Source: Nitrospiraceae bacterium (GTDB lineage Bacteria; Nitrospirota; Nitrospiria; Nitrospirales; Nitrospiraceae). From it: DNA of 64,000 nucleotides. Positions 37,058 to 45,398 of this stretch are shown piece after piece. The DNA lies in assembly GCA_919902505.1 (NCBI GenBank), contig CAKKRE010000027.1, forward strand, positions 1-64,000, read 5' to 3'. The notes beneath the pieces are model-generated. The model did no database searches, had not been told where the DNA came from, and saw nothing but the letters and a program-made list of their open reading frames with translations. Both the position numbers and the translations under genes were made by a program. Numbering within the stretch: the first letter of the stretch is position 1; each line of letters begins with the position of its first letter.

Positions 37058-38002
37058 ATGGGATGGCCTCAGGGCGCAAAGCACTGGTCTGATGCTCAAA
37101 TCGAGAAGGACGCGAAGCTTGCCAAGGAAATTTTTCGGCAAAAACGATTTCAGGAGCCGAAAGAGCGTTATCTCAAAGCGTTCGAGGAGCTCGAGCAAGC
37201 CAACAAGAAAGTCATTGCACTGCTACCACAGATTCTTGCCGACCCTGTCGATCCCGAGCTGATTGCATCATTGGTACAAGAAGAACATCTTCTCACCGCA
37301 CTTCGCTATCTTGGTGCTCCCCCTATTTCAACGGACGATCTCAGGACAATGATAGACAGCACCCTGGCATACACATACATCGCCACCAATCCGGATCGCG
37401 CGGGGATGATTCGCGATGTCATTCGCCGTATTCTTGACCCTAGGCGATTTCCATGGATCTATGAAAACCGTGCCCCAACACCGATTGAAGAAAAAGCGGC
37501 TGTGCTAGCCTCATCAGTTGCGGCTTCGGCACAGCGTACGCAAACTGCAAGACGATCTGATGAGCGTGATGCCGTTGAGGGCGCGGCAAAAGCCATTCTC
37601 ATAAGCCTCAGGTTTCAGCAGGTTCGGTCTCCTCGCCATGGTATCCAAACGTTACTTGGCGGAGACGCTCCGAAACCAGGCTATTTCATGGTCAGCTGTA
37701 AGGTGGGCGATCACAATGGTGACATTGTGGCAGGCCTTTACGACGGCCGCATCCTCGCTCTAGAGTGCAAAGCGTCCAACTCAGAGCTGAACAGTCGAAA
37801 GCGTATCAATAAAGAAGTGGCCGTCGATGCCGCGAGTTGGATTAGAAAATTTGGCGAGCAGAATATCGTTCCAGCTGCAGCAATTCAGGGATTGTTTAAA
37901 CCCAAGTACCTCATTGAAGCACAGGAAACTCCTGTTGTGTTCTTTTGGGCTCATCGGCTCCAAGACCTTCAGAAGTTTATTAGAAGCACCAAACGACGCT
38001 GA
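37058..38002 (+). CDS. XamI-family restriction endonuclease
   Basis: A 314-residue protein resembling XamI-type type II endonucleases (recognition GTCGAC in the family prototype): HWSDAQIEKDAKLAKEIFRQKRFQEPKERYLKAFEEL at the N-terminus, a helical middle, and a C-terminal nuclease-like stretch with VGDHNGDIVAGLYDGRILALECKAS. There D...ECK fits a PD-(D/E)xK active site (Glu-Cys-Lys). ATG 37058 follows AGGGAGG; the open upstream frame is a shadow of the methylase. Assignment to XamI rests on recalled family pattern plus the adjacent adenine methylase. Confidence 0.7.
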   Translation: MGWPQGAKHWSDAQIEKDAKLAKEIFRQKRFQEPKERYLKAFEELEQANKKVIALLPQILADPVDPELIASLVQEEHLLTALRYLGAPPISTDDLRTMIDSTLAYTYIATNPDRAGMIRDVIRRILDPRRFPWIYENRAPTPIEEKAAVLASSVAASAQRTQTARRSDERDAVEGAAKAILISLRFQQVRSPRHGIQTLLGGDAPKPGYFMVSCKVGDHNGDIVAGLYDGRILALECKASNSELNSRKRINKEVAVDAASWIRKFGEQNIVPAAAIQGLFKPKYLIEAQETPVVFFWAHRLQDLQKFIRSTKRR

Positions 38003-38202
38003 TCTACGAAGCATCGCTGCTTCTTCCGCATCCACCATTAATCTTCGCCCTTCGCTCATGGTTTAAGTCCTTCCTCTACAATTCTTCATTGACCCAAATA
38101 GACAGTGTTTGAAACTCCTATTCACTGCGCATTGATTCCCGTTGGATCTCAAGTCGAGTGAATTGGTACAGTAAATCCATCAATCAGTGAGTCGTTGCAT
38201 TC

Positions 38203-38399
38203 CTAGCCCGCATTATTCATGACGGTTCGTCGCGAAAGTGCGGAGTCGCGAAGCGAGACGGGTGCGCGGAGCCGTGAGGAAGGAAGGCCTCCTTGAACAG
38301 GATGTCGACCGACCGAGCGGCGAGCCCGCCCGCCGACAGGCTGGTCGCAGCTGCGAATCCGCGATTGCAGCAGAAGCGCTCATGAATAATGCGGGCTAG
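38203..38399. repeat. TATTCATGA inverted-repeat element, family B
   Basis: The element begins CTAGCCCGCATTATTCATGA and ends TCATGAATAATGCGGGCTAG, i.e. perfect terminal inverted repeats of about 20 bp including an exact CTAG at both edges. The interior shares GGTTCGTC, GCGAGCCCGCC and GCAGAAGCGCTCATG with the copy at 63100-63295 but differs from family A. No ORF. The preceding 38003-38202 stretch (A/T-rich) holds nothing recognisable apart from a possible gene fragment on the minus strand. Confidence 0.8.
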
Positions 38400-38440
38400 A
38401 GCTAGTCGTTGGTGCGCCTGAGGTAGAAGGAAGAAAACAA

Positions 38441-39172
38441 ATGGGGGATCTGCAAGGCAAAGTCGCCATTGTGACCGGCTCGTCGAGCGGGATCGGCCGC
38501 GCCATCGCCGAACGCCTGGCACAGGACGGCGCGACGGTGGTGGTCAATTACCATGCACATGCGGAGAAAGCCCGGGAGGTGGCCGCGGGGATTCAGGCCA
38601 GGGGCGGGACAGCCCTCGTGATACAGGCGGACATGAGCCGGGTGGCCGACGCGCAGCGATTGATCCAGGAGACGGTCAATAAGTTGAGCCGCCTCGATAT
38701 TCTGGTCAACAATGCGGGCCGGTTCATTCCAAAGAAGTTGGTGGAGACGACGGAGACGGAGTTCGATGCCATTATTGCGCTGAATGCGAAGGGGCCGTAT
38801 TTTGCGATGCAGGCGGCGGCACAGGTGCTCAGCGACGGTGGGCGCATTGTGAATATTTCGTCGGCGCTCACTCACCTGAAGTTTCCGGGCGCCACCGCGC
38901 ATTTGGGGAGCAAGGCGGCGCTGGAACAGTATGGCAAGGGCCTCGCGCAGGAACTGGCGCCACGCGGCATTACCGTCAATACTGTGTTGCCGGGCTTTAC
39001 CGATACCGGTGTGTTGACGGAACAGTATCGCGAGATGGGTGAACAGATGTCGCCCTTCAAACGGCTCGGGCTTCCGTCCGATGTGGCCGATGTGGTGGCG
39101 TTTCTGGTGAGTGAGCAGGCACGGTGGCTGACTGGTCAGGTGATTCAGGCCGGCGGCGGGTTGGTGATGTAA
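38441..39172 (+). CDS. Short-chain dehydrogenase/reductase
   Basis: A 243-residue classical SDR. The cofactor motif TGSSSGIGRAIAERLA is at about residues 13-28, NNAG is present in ILVNNAGRF, and the usual S-Y-K region is altered to SSALTHLKFPGATAHLGSKAALEQ, with the catalytic Tyr position occupied by His (AHLGSK). The end (WLTGQVIQAGGGLVM) is typical. Loss of the Tyr may reduce or change activity. It starts 42 bp after the repeat element and is followed by the RidA gene after 17 bp. Confidence 0.88.
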   Translation: MGDLQGKVAIVTGSSSGIGRAIAERLAQDGATVVVNYHAHAEKAREVAAGIQARGGTALVIQADMSRVADAQRLIQETVNKLSRLDILVNNAGRFIPKKLVETTETEFDAIIALNAKGPYFAMQAAAQVLSDGGRIVNISSALTHLKFPGATAHLGSKAALEQYGKGLAQELAPRGITVNTVLPGFTDTGVLTEQYREMGEQMSPFKRLGLPSDVADVVAFLVSEQARWLTGQVIQAGGGLVM

Positions 39173-39189
39173 CGGTTAAAGGAGGATTC

Positions 39190-39573
39190 ATGGCAAGGCA
39201 GAACGTTTCGATCGGGGGACCATGGGAAGCGAAAATCGGGTATTCACGCGCCGTGCGAGTCGGTCAGTCGGTGCAGGTCTCCGGGACGACCGCGATGACG
39301 GCTACGGGGCTTGTCGGCAAGGGTGATCCCTACGCGCAGACGATCCAGGCCTTGAAGATGATCGAGGCGGCGCTCGTACAGACCGGCGCGTCGATGGCGA
39401 ATGTCGTGCGCACGCGTATCTACATGGCGAACATCGATCAGTGGCAGGAGGTCGGTCGCGCGCATGGGGAAGTCTTCGGGTCGATCCGGCCGGCGACCAC
39501 CATGGTGGAAGTAAAGCGGTTGATCGATCCGGATATGTTGATTGAGGTTGAAGCGGACGCGATCGTGGCTTAA
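39190..39573 (+). CDS. RidA/YjgF-family protein
   Basis: A 127-residue RidA-like protein. It has VRVGQSVQVSGTTAMTATGLVGKGDPYAQTIQALKMIEAAL, then VVRTRIYMANIDQWQEVGRAHGEVFGSIRPATTMVEVKRLIDPDMLIEVEADAIVA. The conserved Arg that binds enamine/imine substrates in RidA is present in VVRTRIYM. ATG 39190 follows AAAGGAGG. It probably deaminates reactive enamines or belongs to a related subgroup. The TAA stop lies in TTAA (39570-39573), directly followed by a remnant repeat end. Confidence 0.88.
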   Translation: MARQNVSIGGPWEAKIGYSRAVRVGQSVQVSGTTAMTATGLVGKGDPYAQTIQALKMIEAALVQTGASMANVVRTRIYMANIDQWQEVGRAHGEVFGSIRPATTMVEVKRLIDPDMLIEVEADAIVA

Positions 39574-39608
39574 CCGCATGCGGAAAATGTCCGCCGGCGG
39601 CATGTTCA
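39570..39608. repeat. Left-end remnant of GCGGAAA-GTCCGCC repeat element
   Basis: TTAACCGCATGCGGAAAATG and the following TCCGCCGGCGG match the left end of the elements at 48559 (GCAGGATGCGGAAAAAGTCC) and 59355. No right end is visible before alkA. The TTAA at 39570-39573 contains the ridA stop. Confidence 0.4.
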
Positions 39609-39645
39609 GGAGCCGTGCAACGTGAAATGTAATAGGTGACGTCGC

Positions 39646-40323
39646 ATGTACCAGCGGTCCGCGGAAATTGTTCACCTGTGTAAGATCGATCCGGTGATGA
39701 AGCGAGTCATCGGCGAAGTCGGCCCTTATGCGTTGTCGCTTCGAGCGAGGCGTTCCCCGTTCGAGTCGCTGGCCCGAGCCATTGCCTATCAGCAACTGCA
39801 TGACAAGGCGGCGGAGAGTATTCTCAAGCGGTTCATCGCGTTGTTCCCGGGCCGGCGCTTTCCCCGTCCGGCCGACCTGCTGGCGGTGCCGCCGGAGATT
39901 ATTCGCGGCACAGGGTTTTCTCGCGCCAAGATTGCCGCGTTGCAGGATCTGGCGGCCAAGGCCATGGATGGAACCGTGCCGACCACGACCGTCATTCAAC
40001 GGCTCGAGGATGATGCCATTGTCGAACGGCTGATCGCGGTGCGCGGCATCGGACGGTGGACGGTGGAGATGCTGCTGATTTTTCAACTTGGCCGACCCGA
40101 TGTCCTGCCGGTGGATGATTTCGGGGTCCGGAATGGATTCCGGATCGCATACAAACGACAAGCGATGCCGACTCCAAAAGAGCTGTTGTTGTATGGAGAA
40201 CGCTGGAGGCCCTATCGCACGGCCGCAGCCTGGTATCTCTGGCGCGCGGCGGATCGAGCGAAAGTGGTGCGAACAACTCTGCCCGTAGTGACGGTTGAGG
40301 GCAAGCGAGCTCCGAATGGCTGA
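39646..40323 (+). CDS. DNA-3-methyladenine glycosylase II (AlkA-like)
   Basis: A 225-residue HhH-GPD base-excision glycosylase. FESLARAIAYQQLHDKAAESILKRFI matches the AlkA start of the domain, LIAVRGIGRWTVEMLLIFQLGRPDVLPVDDFGVRNG contains the helix-hairpin-helix (VRGIGRWTVEM) and the catalytic Asp (in LPVDDFG), and RWRPYRTAAAWYLWRA closes the domain. It lacks the N-terminal AlkA_N domain of E. coli AlkA, as in the short archaeal/Bacillus forms. It removes alkylated purines. Its last 8 bp overlap the next gene. Confidence 0.94.
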   Translation: MYQRSAEIVHLCKIDPVMKRVIGEVGPYALSLRARRSPFESLARAIAYQQLHDKAAESILKRFIALFPGRRFPRPADLLAVPPEIIRGTGFSRAKIAALQDLAAKAMDGTVPTTTVIQRLEDDAIVERLIAVRGIGRWTVEMLLIFQLGRPDVLPVDDFGVRNGFRIAYKRQAMPTPKELLLYGERWRPYRTAAAWYLWRAADRAKVVRTTLPVVTVEGKRAPNG

Positions 40324-41179
40324 CCCGCATAAACGACTGGATGCGAATCGAGCCGGCAACTTCTATGTCGATTCCACGTGCATCAATTGTGATGCCTGCC
40401 GACAATTGGCTCCGGCGAGTTTCGAAGAGGTGGGAGAATATTCTGCGGTGACTCATCAGCCGGCCACTGAACCCGAGATACGGCAGGCCTATCGCGCGTT
40501 GCTCGCCTGCCCGACCGGGTCGATCGGAGCCGAGCATACGAACCAAACCCTCGTGAGTGCCGCGAAAGCCGACTTCCCGCTCCCGATCGAAGGTAACGTC
40601 TACTACTGCGGCTTCAATTCGGAGAAGTCGTTCGGGGCGAACAGTTTCTTCGTGCGGCATCCGGACGGCAACTGGTTGATCGATTCGCCGCGGTATCTCA
40701 AACCGCTTGTCGATGCCTTCGATCGCATGGGAGGCCTCGCACAGATCTTTTTGACCCATGAAGACGATGTGGCGGATGCAGCCAGGTATGCGCGCCGGTT
40801 CGGTGCCCGGCGAATCATCCATCGAGCGGATGTCCATGCCATGCCGGACGCGGAGGTGATCATTGAAGGACAGGAACCTCGCTCATACGACAAGGACTTC
40901 CGCATCATCCCCGTTCCCGGCCATACGGCGGGCAGCCTTTGTCTGCTGTATCGGGACCGGTTTCTGTTTACGGGCGATCATCTCTGGTGGGACCCGGAGG
41001 TTAGGGAACTCGCTTCGCCGCGGCAGTTGGTGTGGAATGCAGCAGCCTTACACCGTTCCATCGAGCAACTGACGAACTGTTCATTCGAATGGGTGTTGGC
41101 CGGTCATGGCGGCCGCGTCTGGCTGCCACAATCCGAAATGCGGGCGGCGGTGCGCGATCTGGTCGAGCGGCGACAATGA
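40316..41179 (+). CDS. Ferredoxin - metallo-beta-lactamase fold fusion protein
   Basis: A 287-residue fusion. The first 70 residues are a small [4Fe-4S] ferredoxin domain with CINCDACRQLAP (C-x2-C-x2-C) and LLACPTGSIG (fourth Cys). The remainder is an MBL-fold hydrolase, in which the canonical HxHxDH motif is changed to LTHEDDVADAARYARRFGARRIIH. It keeps the later ligands, His in VPGHTAGS, Asp in FTGDHLWW and His in VLAGHGGRVW. ATG 40316 overlaps the alkA stop by 8 bp. Such fused proteins occur near redox and repair genes; the substrate is unknown. Confidence 0.85.
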   Translation: MADPHKRLDANRAGNFYVDSTCINCDACRQLAPASFEEVGEYSAVTHQPATEPEIRQAYRALLACPTGSIGAEHTNQTLVSAAKADFPLPIEGNVYYCGFNSEKSFGANSFFVRHPDGNWLIDSPRYLKPLVDAFDRMGGLAQIFLTHEDDVADAARYARRFGARRIIHRADVHAMPDAEVIIEGQEPRSYDKDFRIIPVPGHTAGSLCLLYRDRFLFTGDHLWWDPEVRELASPRQLVWNAAALHRSIEQLTNCSFEWVLAGHGGRVWLPQSEMRAAVRDLVERRQ

Positions 41180-41300
41180 GGTGGAACGAGATAGGCGGGC
41201 CGCCGGTCAGCAGCAGCTGTTGGATGAGGGCGCCAGTATCAGGGCTCGTGATCTGCGGGGTCGGCGCTCAACCTTGCCGACGGAGACGACGCGCCGCCGC
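41180..41300. other. Intergenic stretch before repeat element
   Basis: No convincing gene; the sequence carries on at high G+C into the TTAA-flanked element at 41301. No promoter is needed here, because the neighbouring genes converge on this region. Confidence 0.4.
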
Positions 41301-41481
41301 TTAACCCGGATTATTCATGAATGCCGTCGCGAGGCGTTCGAGACGGAAGCCCGCCGAGGCTGCTCGCACGTGAGGCCGACGCAGGCGTACTCGCGGTCCG
41401 TCGAGGAGGCCGAACGAGAACAACCTCGCCGGGCGAGAGGATCGGACGCCGGAGCAGGTATTCATGAATAGTCCGGGTTAA
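41301..41481. repeat. TATTCATGA inverted-repeat element, family A (reverse orientation)
   Basis: The edges are exact TTAA (41301-41304 and 41478-41481); the inner termini are CCCGGATTATTCATGA and TCATGAATAGTCCGGG. The interior is the reverse complement of the copies at 29288 and 57642. The right TTAA supplies the TAA stop of the oxyR-like gene read leftwards. Confidence 0.82.
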
Positions 41482-42410
41482 TGTCCTGAGGCAATGGCCA
41501 TCAGTCCGGGAATTTTCAACGCACCGACCGCATCCTGAATCACAGGAATCACCGCCGGCCTGGTGAATCCCTTCCGCCACGCCAGCGCAATCCTGCGTTC
41601 CGGCACCGGCTTCATGAACTCCAAGACAGCCAGCCGTTTGTTCTGATGTTTAGCCGTGACCGCGCTGCAGGGCATGACGGTGATGCCCAGTCCGGAGGCC
41701 ACCATCTGACGGATCGTCTCCAGAGAATTGCCCTGCAAACTTTCCGTGTCCGACCGGCTGAGTTCCGGGCAGTTCTCCAGGACTTGCTGCCGGAAACAAT
41801 GTCCTGCATGCGGTAAGAGCACACGCTCCGTGCTCAAGAGGGCCGAATCGATTTTCGACCGTTTGGCCAGCCGGTGGTCGGCCGGCACAACGGCTTTGAA
41901 TGGTTCGTCGTAGAGCGCTTGGGTGAGAATGCCCGGTTCTTCGAACGGCAGCGCAATCATGATCACGTCCAGTTTTCCGCTCTTCAGCATGGCGGTCAGA
42001 TTGACGGTCAGATTTTCCTCGATTTCGAGCGGCATGCCGGGTGCACGCTTGTGCAGCAGCGGGATCAGGTCCGGCAAGAGATACGGCCCCACTGTCGCAA
42101 TCACCCCGAATCGTAAGGCGCCGACGAGCTGGTTCTTCCCCTGCGCGGCGAGCAGCTTGATCTGATCCGCCTCCTCCAGCACGCGTTGAGCCTGATGCAC
42201 GATCTGCTCCCCGAGCGGCGTGAGCTCGACGTGATTCTTCCGTCGCTCGAAAATCGCCACGCCCAATTCATCTTCCAGCTTTTTGATGGCCAGGCTGAGG
42301 GCCGGTTGGGTGACGAACACCCGATCCGCCGCCCGCCCGAAATGGTGTTCCTGCGCCAAGATCACGATGTACTGCAACTCCGTCAAGGTCACCGGTGGCT
42401 CCTCGGTCAA
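41478..42410 (-). CDS. oxyR: OxyR-like LysR-family peroxide sensor
   Basis: A 310-residue LysR-type regulator. The winged helix is N-terminal: TLTELQYIVILAQEHHFGRAADRVFVTQPALSLAIKKLEDELG. In the effector domain, HAGHCFRQQVLENCPE places Cys205 and Cys214 nine residues apart, as in the redox pair Cys199/Cys208 of E. coli OxyR, so it can probably form the peroxide-induced disulfide. It is divergent from the di-haem peroxidase gene (118 bp between starts), which is its likely target. Confidence 0.93.
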   Translation of the reverse strand: MTEEPPVTLTELQYIVILAQEHHFGRAADRVFVTQPALSLAIKKLEDELGVAIFERRKNHVELTPLGEQIVHQAQRVLEEADQIKLLAAQGKNQLVGALRFGVIATVGPYLLPDLIPLLHKRAPGMPLEIEENLTVNLTAMLKSGKLDVIMIALPFEEPGILTQALYDEPFKAVVPADHRLAKRSKIDSALLSTERVLLPHAGHCFRQQVLENCPELSRSDTESLQGNSLETIRQMVASGLGITVMPCSAVTAKHQNKRLAVLEFMKPVPERRIALAWRKGFTRPAVIPVIQDAVGALKIPGLMAIASGH

Positions 42411-42528
42411 TAAGGTTAACTAATCGCGATGGAATATATTATCAATTAGACTGATCGATATGCCAATGCGTATCGTGTCCTCACATGATGAGCGTGAACT
42501 GGATGGGTGGGCCACAAAGGAGGGAGTC
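42411..42528. promoter_or_regulatory. Divergent regulatory region between oxyR and the peroxidase gene
   Basis: This short A/T-rich gap (TATATTATCAATTAGACTGATCGATA near 42435-42460) must hold both promoters and any OxyR site. Interrupted GAT/ATC symmetry is present, but I cannot place the four-ATAG OxyR consensus with confidence. A good AAAGGAGGG ribosome site precedes the peroxidase ATG. Confidence 0.45.
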
Positions 42529-43605
42529 ATGAAAGGGAAACGGGGTGTATGGTCGGCAATGGGGGGCAGTGTCGTGATGATGGGCTTGGCGGCTCTATCG
42601 CCGGAATTGGGAGTCGGGGGCGCTGCGCGGCAAGCGCAGGCCCAACCTCCGGCCGAAACACAGGCTGTGCCGCTGGGATTGGAAGATCCCGCTGCGTACA
42701 TTCCGGCCGACAATCCTCAGACGGCCAAAAAGATCGAGCTTGGAAGAATTCTCTTCTTCGACAAGCGGCTGTCCAAGACCAATACGGTAGCCTGCGCCAG
42801 TTGCCACATGCCGGGCCTGGCATTCACCGATGGACAACCGGTCTCGACGGGCATTTATCGGTTGCAGGGCGGACGCAGCGCCCCGACGGCGATCAACCGG
42901 GTGTATAGCAAGGCGCAATTCTGGGACGGTCGAGCCGACACGTTGGAGGATCAATCGGTCGGTCCGTTCGTCAGCCCGGTTGAGCACGGGTTTCTCGACC
43001 ACAATGAGTTGGTGAGCAAGATCAAGAGCATCGAGGGCTATCGGATGCTCTTTCAGGAGGTGTTCGGCCGCGAGGTGACCGTCGGCGATGTGGGCCGCGC
43101 GATCGCCGGTTTTCAGCGGACCCTGTTGTCGGGCAACAGCCCGGTGGACCGGTTCGATATGGGCGGCGAGGAGACAGCCCTGTCGGCCGCTGCCCAGCGG
43201 GGGCTTGAACTCTTCCGCGGCAAAGCCCGCTGCACACGTTGCCACTCCGGGTTCAACTTCTCCGATGAGAAATTCCATAACCTCGGCATCGGATGGGATA
43301 CGAACACCGTCGATCTGGGGCGCTACATGGTGACGAAGAATGCCGAGGATATCGGCGCGTTTAAAACGCCCACGTTGCGGGAGATCGCGCGCACGGCGCC
43401 GTACATGCACGACGGCCGGTTTGCGACGCTCGAAGACGTCGTCCGGTTCTACAACCAGGGCGGCATCAAGAATCCGCATCTCGATAACACCGTGATCCCG
43501 CTCGAACTGACCGAACCGGAGCGGCAGGATCTGGTCGCGTTCTTACGGTCGCTCAACGGCGAAGGGTGGCAACAGGTGGTTGCGCCCGTAGAGTTTCCGA
43601 AGTAA
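42529..43605 (+). CDS. Di-haem cytochrome c peroxidase (MauG/CCP family)
   Basis: A 358-residue periplasmic peroxidase. The N-terminus has a signal peptide-like segment ending near AQAQPPA. Two haem c sites are present: CASCH (in TVACASCHMPGLAFTDG) and CTRCH (in KARCTRCHSGFNFSDE), plus the family motifs FWDGRADTLEDQ and KTPTLREIARTAPYMHDGRFATLEDVV. It reduces H2O2 to water with electrons from cytochrome c. Start 42529 is set by the AAAGGAGGG site and the signal peptide. A strong hairpin follows the stop. Confidence 0.95.
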   Translation: MKGKRGVWSAMGGSVVMMGLAALSPELGVGGAARQAQAQPPAETQAVPLGLEDPAAYIPADNPQTAKKIELGRILFFDKRLSKTNTVACASCHMPGLAFTDGQPVSTGIYRLQGGRSAPTAINRVYSKAQFWDGRADTLEDQSVGPFVSPVEHGFLDHNELVSKIKSIEGYRMLFQEVFGREVTVGDVGRAIAGFQRTLLSGNSPVDRFDMGGEETALSAAAQRGLELFRGKARCTRCHSGFNFSDEKFHNLGIGWDTNTVDLGRYMVTKNAEDIGAFKTPTLREIARTAPYMHDGRFATLEDVVRFYNQGGIKNPHLDNTVIPLELTEPERQDLVAFLRSLNGEGWQQVVAPVEFPK

Positions 43606-43623
43606 GCCGTACGTTCGCTGAGT

Positions 43624-43657
43624 GGAAGGGCCGGGGTCGTGAGGCCCCGGCCCTTCC
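43624..43657 (+). terminator. Strong stem-loop after the peroxidase gene
   Basis: GGAAGGGCCGGGG (43624-43636) and CCCCGGCCCTTCC (43645-43657) form a perfect 13-bp stem with an 8-base loop, 18 bp after the stop. It lacks a U-tract but is very stable. The GTG at 43639 that opens the next frame lies in its loop and is unlikely to be a start. Confidence 0.6.
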
Positions 43658-43752
43658 CGCCGGCTCTCAGGGCTGCTTGCAAATGGTGGTCCCGTACGGG
43701 TAACAGAGAGGGAGATAACGATCAGTTCACTGCCGTCCCTGGATACGCATTC

Positions 43753-45378
43753 GTGATTGCTGCTGCCTCCCGCTGGATCGACCGCAATATTCTGGAACTC
43801 GCGCGCGACTTCCAGCTCTCCTATCTGCCGCCGCTCATGGTCTATATGGCCGCCGGGATTTCCGGTCTGACCGGCATCGTCGGCACCTTCTTCGTCAAAG
43901 ATTATCTGGGCCTGTCCGCGGCCTTTCTTGCCGCGTTGGGATTCTGGGCGGGCATTCCCTGGGCGCTCAAAATGCCGTTCGGACATCTGGTCGATCTGTT
44001 GTGGCGCTGGAAAAGTCTCCTTGTTTATTTTGGCGCCGGGGTGATTGCGGCCAGTCTGTTGATCATGGTCGGCCTGATCGGTCACCGTGAGGCGATGGTC
44101 GCCGTGATGCCGGCCGAAGTCTGGTACGTGCTCAGCGTGTTGTTGTCGCCGATCGGCTATGTGATTCAGGACACGGTGGCGGATGCGATGACGGTCGAGG
44201 CCGTGCCCAGGGTCGATGAACGAGGGGTGCCCATCGATGAAGCCAGGCTGAAACTCATGCACACCACGATGCAGACGCTCGGGCGTGTCGCCATTATCAG
44301 CGGGGGTATCCTGGTTGCCCTCATCAATCTGTACCTGTTCAACGGCGTGGAAAGCATGCCGAAGGAGCAGGTGGCTGCGATCTATGAACAGGTATATCTG
44401 ATGGCGTTGGTGATCCCGGCCGTCTCGGTGCTCGGGGTCATCACCGCGTCGATCCTTCGGGTGCGAACCCGGCGGCGGCTTCTCAGCCAGGGCATGACGC
44501 TCGAACAGGTTGCCTCGCTGACGGATCGGCCGTCTGAATCTACCAAGCCCAATTGGTGGATTCTGGGGGGCAGTCTGGGGTTCGTGCTTTTTACCCTGAC
44601 GGTGGGAGTCGCAGACTTTCCGTACAGTGAAGAAATCGTCTTTGCCGGGTCGATGGCCATCGTCTCGGTGTTGATGGTGCGCCTCACCCGGGAATTGACA
44701 CCCGATGCGAGGCATGTGCTTGTGGGCACGGCGCTGGTAATTTTCGTGTTTCGTGCGGTACCAGGCCCCGGCGAAGGCGCCACCTGGTGGATGATCGACA
44801 AGCTGGGCTTCGATCAGCACTTCCTGTCGGTGCTGTCGCTCATCGGCAGCGCCCTGACGCTCGGCGGGATGTTTCTGTTTCGCCGGTTCATGGCGGAACG
44901 GTCCATCGCCTATGTGGTGGGCTTTCTCACCGTGGCGGCTTTTGTCTTGGGATTGCCCATCGTCAGCATGTATTACGGGCTTCATCAGTGGACCGCCGCG
45001 TTGACCGGCGGAGTGGTCGATGCGCGGTTTATTGCCCTCGTGAACACGGCGTTGGAATCGCCGCTCGGCCAGATCTCCATGATCCCCATGCTGGCCTGGA
45101 TCGCGAACTCTGCGCCGGCGAATCTCAAGGCCACCTATTTTGCCGTGATGGCGTCCTTCACGAACCTCGCGCTGTCGCTCGGCCAACTGGGGACGAAGTA
45201 TCTCAACGAGCTGTTTGTGGTGACCCGGGAGGTGCGCGATCCGGCCACCAACCTGCTGCAGACGCCGGACGACTATAGTCAGCTGGGAATCTTGCTGATT
45301 GTGCAGGCCCTGCTCGGCCTGGCCCTTCCCTTCGCCGCGATTCTATTCGCGCGATTCTCGCGTTATCGCAGCGCCTGA
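43753..45378 (+). CDS. Major-facilitator-type membrane transporter (folate-biopterin transporter-like)
   Basis: An approximately 541-residue membrane protein with about 12 helices. FVKDYLGLSAAFLAALGFWAGIPWALKMPFGHLVDLL resembles the BT1/folate-biopterin transporter subgroup of the major facilitator superfamily, and GYVIQDTVADAMTVEAVP fits the same group. The start is uncertain: the frame is open from GTG 43639 within a terminator, and no ATG precedes the first hydrophobic part, so GTG 43753 is offered as a working start. Substrate unknown. The DedA-rhodanese gene follows after 20 bp. Confidence 0.7.
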   Translation: MIAAASRWIDRNILELARDFQLSYLPPLMVYMAAGISGLTGIVGTFFVKDYLGLSAAFLAALGFWAGIPWALKMPFGHLVDLLWRWKSLLVYFGAGVIAASLLIMVGLIGHREAMVAVMPAEVWYVLSVLLSPIGYVIQDTVADAMTVEAVPRVDERGVPIDEARLKLMHTTMQTLGRVAIISGGILVALINLYLFNGVESMPKEQVAAIYEQVYLMALVIPAVSVLGVITASILRVRTRRRLLSQGMTLEQVASLTDRPSESTKPNWWILGGSLGFVLFTLTVGVADFPYSEEIVFAGSMAIVSVLMVRLTRELTPDARHVLVGTALVIFVFRAVPGPGEGATWWMIDKLGFDQHFLSVLSLIGSALTLGGMFLFRRFMAERSIAYVVGFLTVAAFVLGLPIVSMYYGLHQWTAALTGGVVDARFIALVNTALESPLGQISMIPMLAWIANSAPANLKATYFAVMASFTNLALSLGQLGTKYLNELFVVTREVRDPATNLLQTPDDYSQLGILLIVQALLGLALPFAAILFARFSRYRSA

Positions 45379-45398
45379 GTGACCGGAAGGAGATCGCC

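Noticed and set aside
37989-38059. Start of an excisionase-like gene on the minus strand (SEGRRLMVDAEEAAMLRR)
   Set aside because: It has a good ribosome site, but the frame soon runs antisense into the restriction gene and the helix-turn-helix is not completed. At most a fragment.
43543-45186. 547-codon minus-strand open frame over the transporter gene
   Set aside because: The translation is a low-complexity His/Arg/Gln/Asp-rich stretch typical of the antisense of membrane proteins; the plus-strand frame has transporter features.
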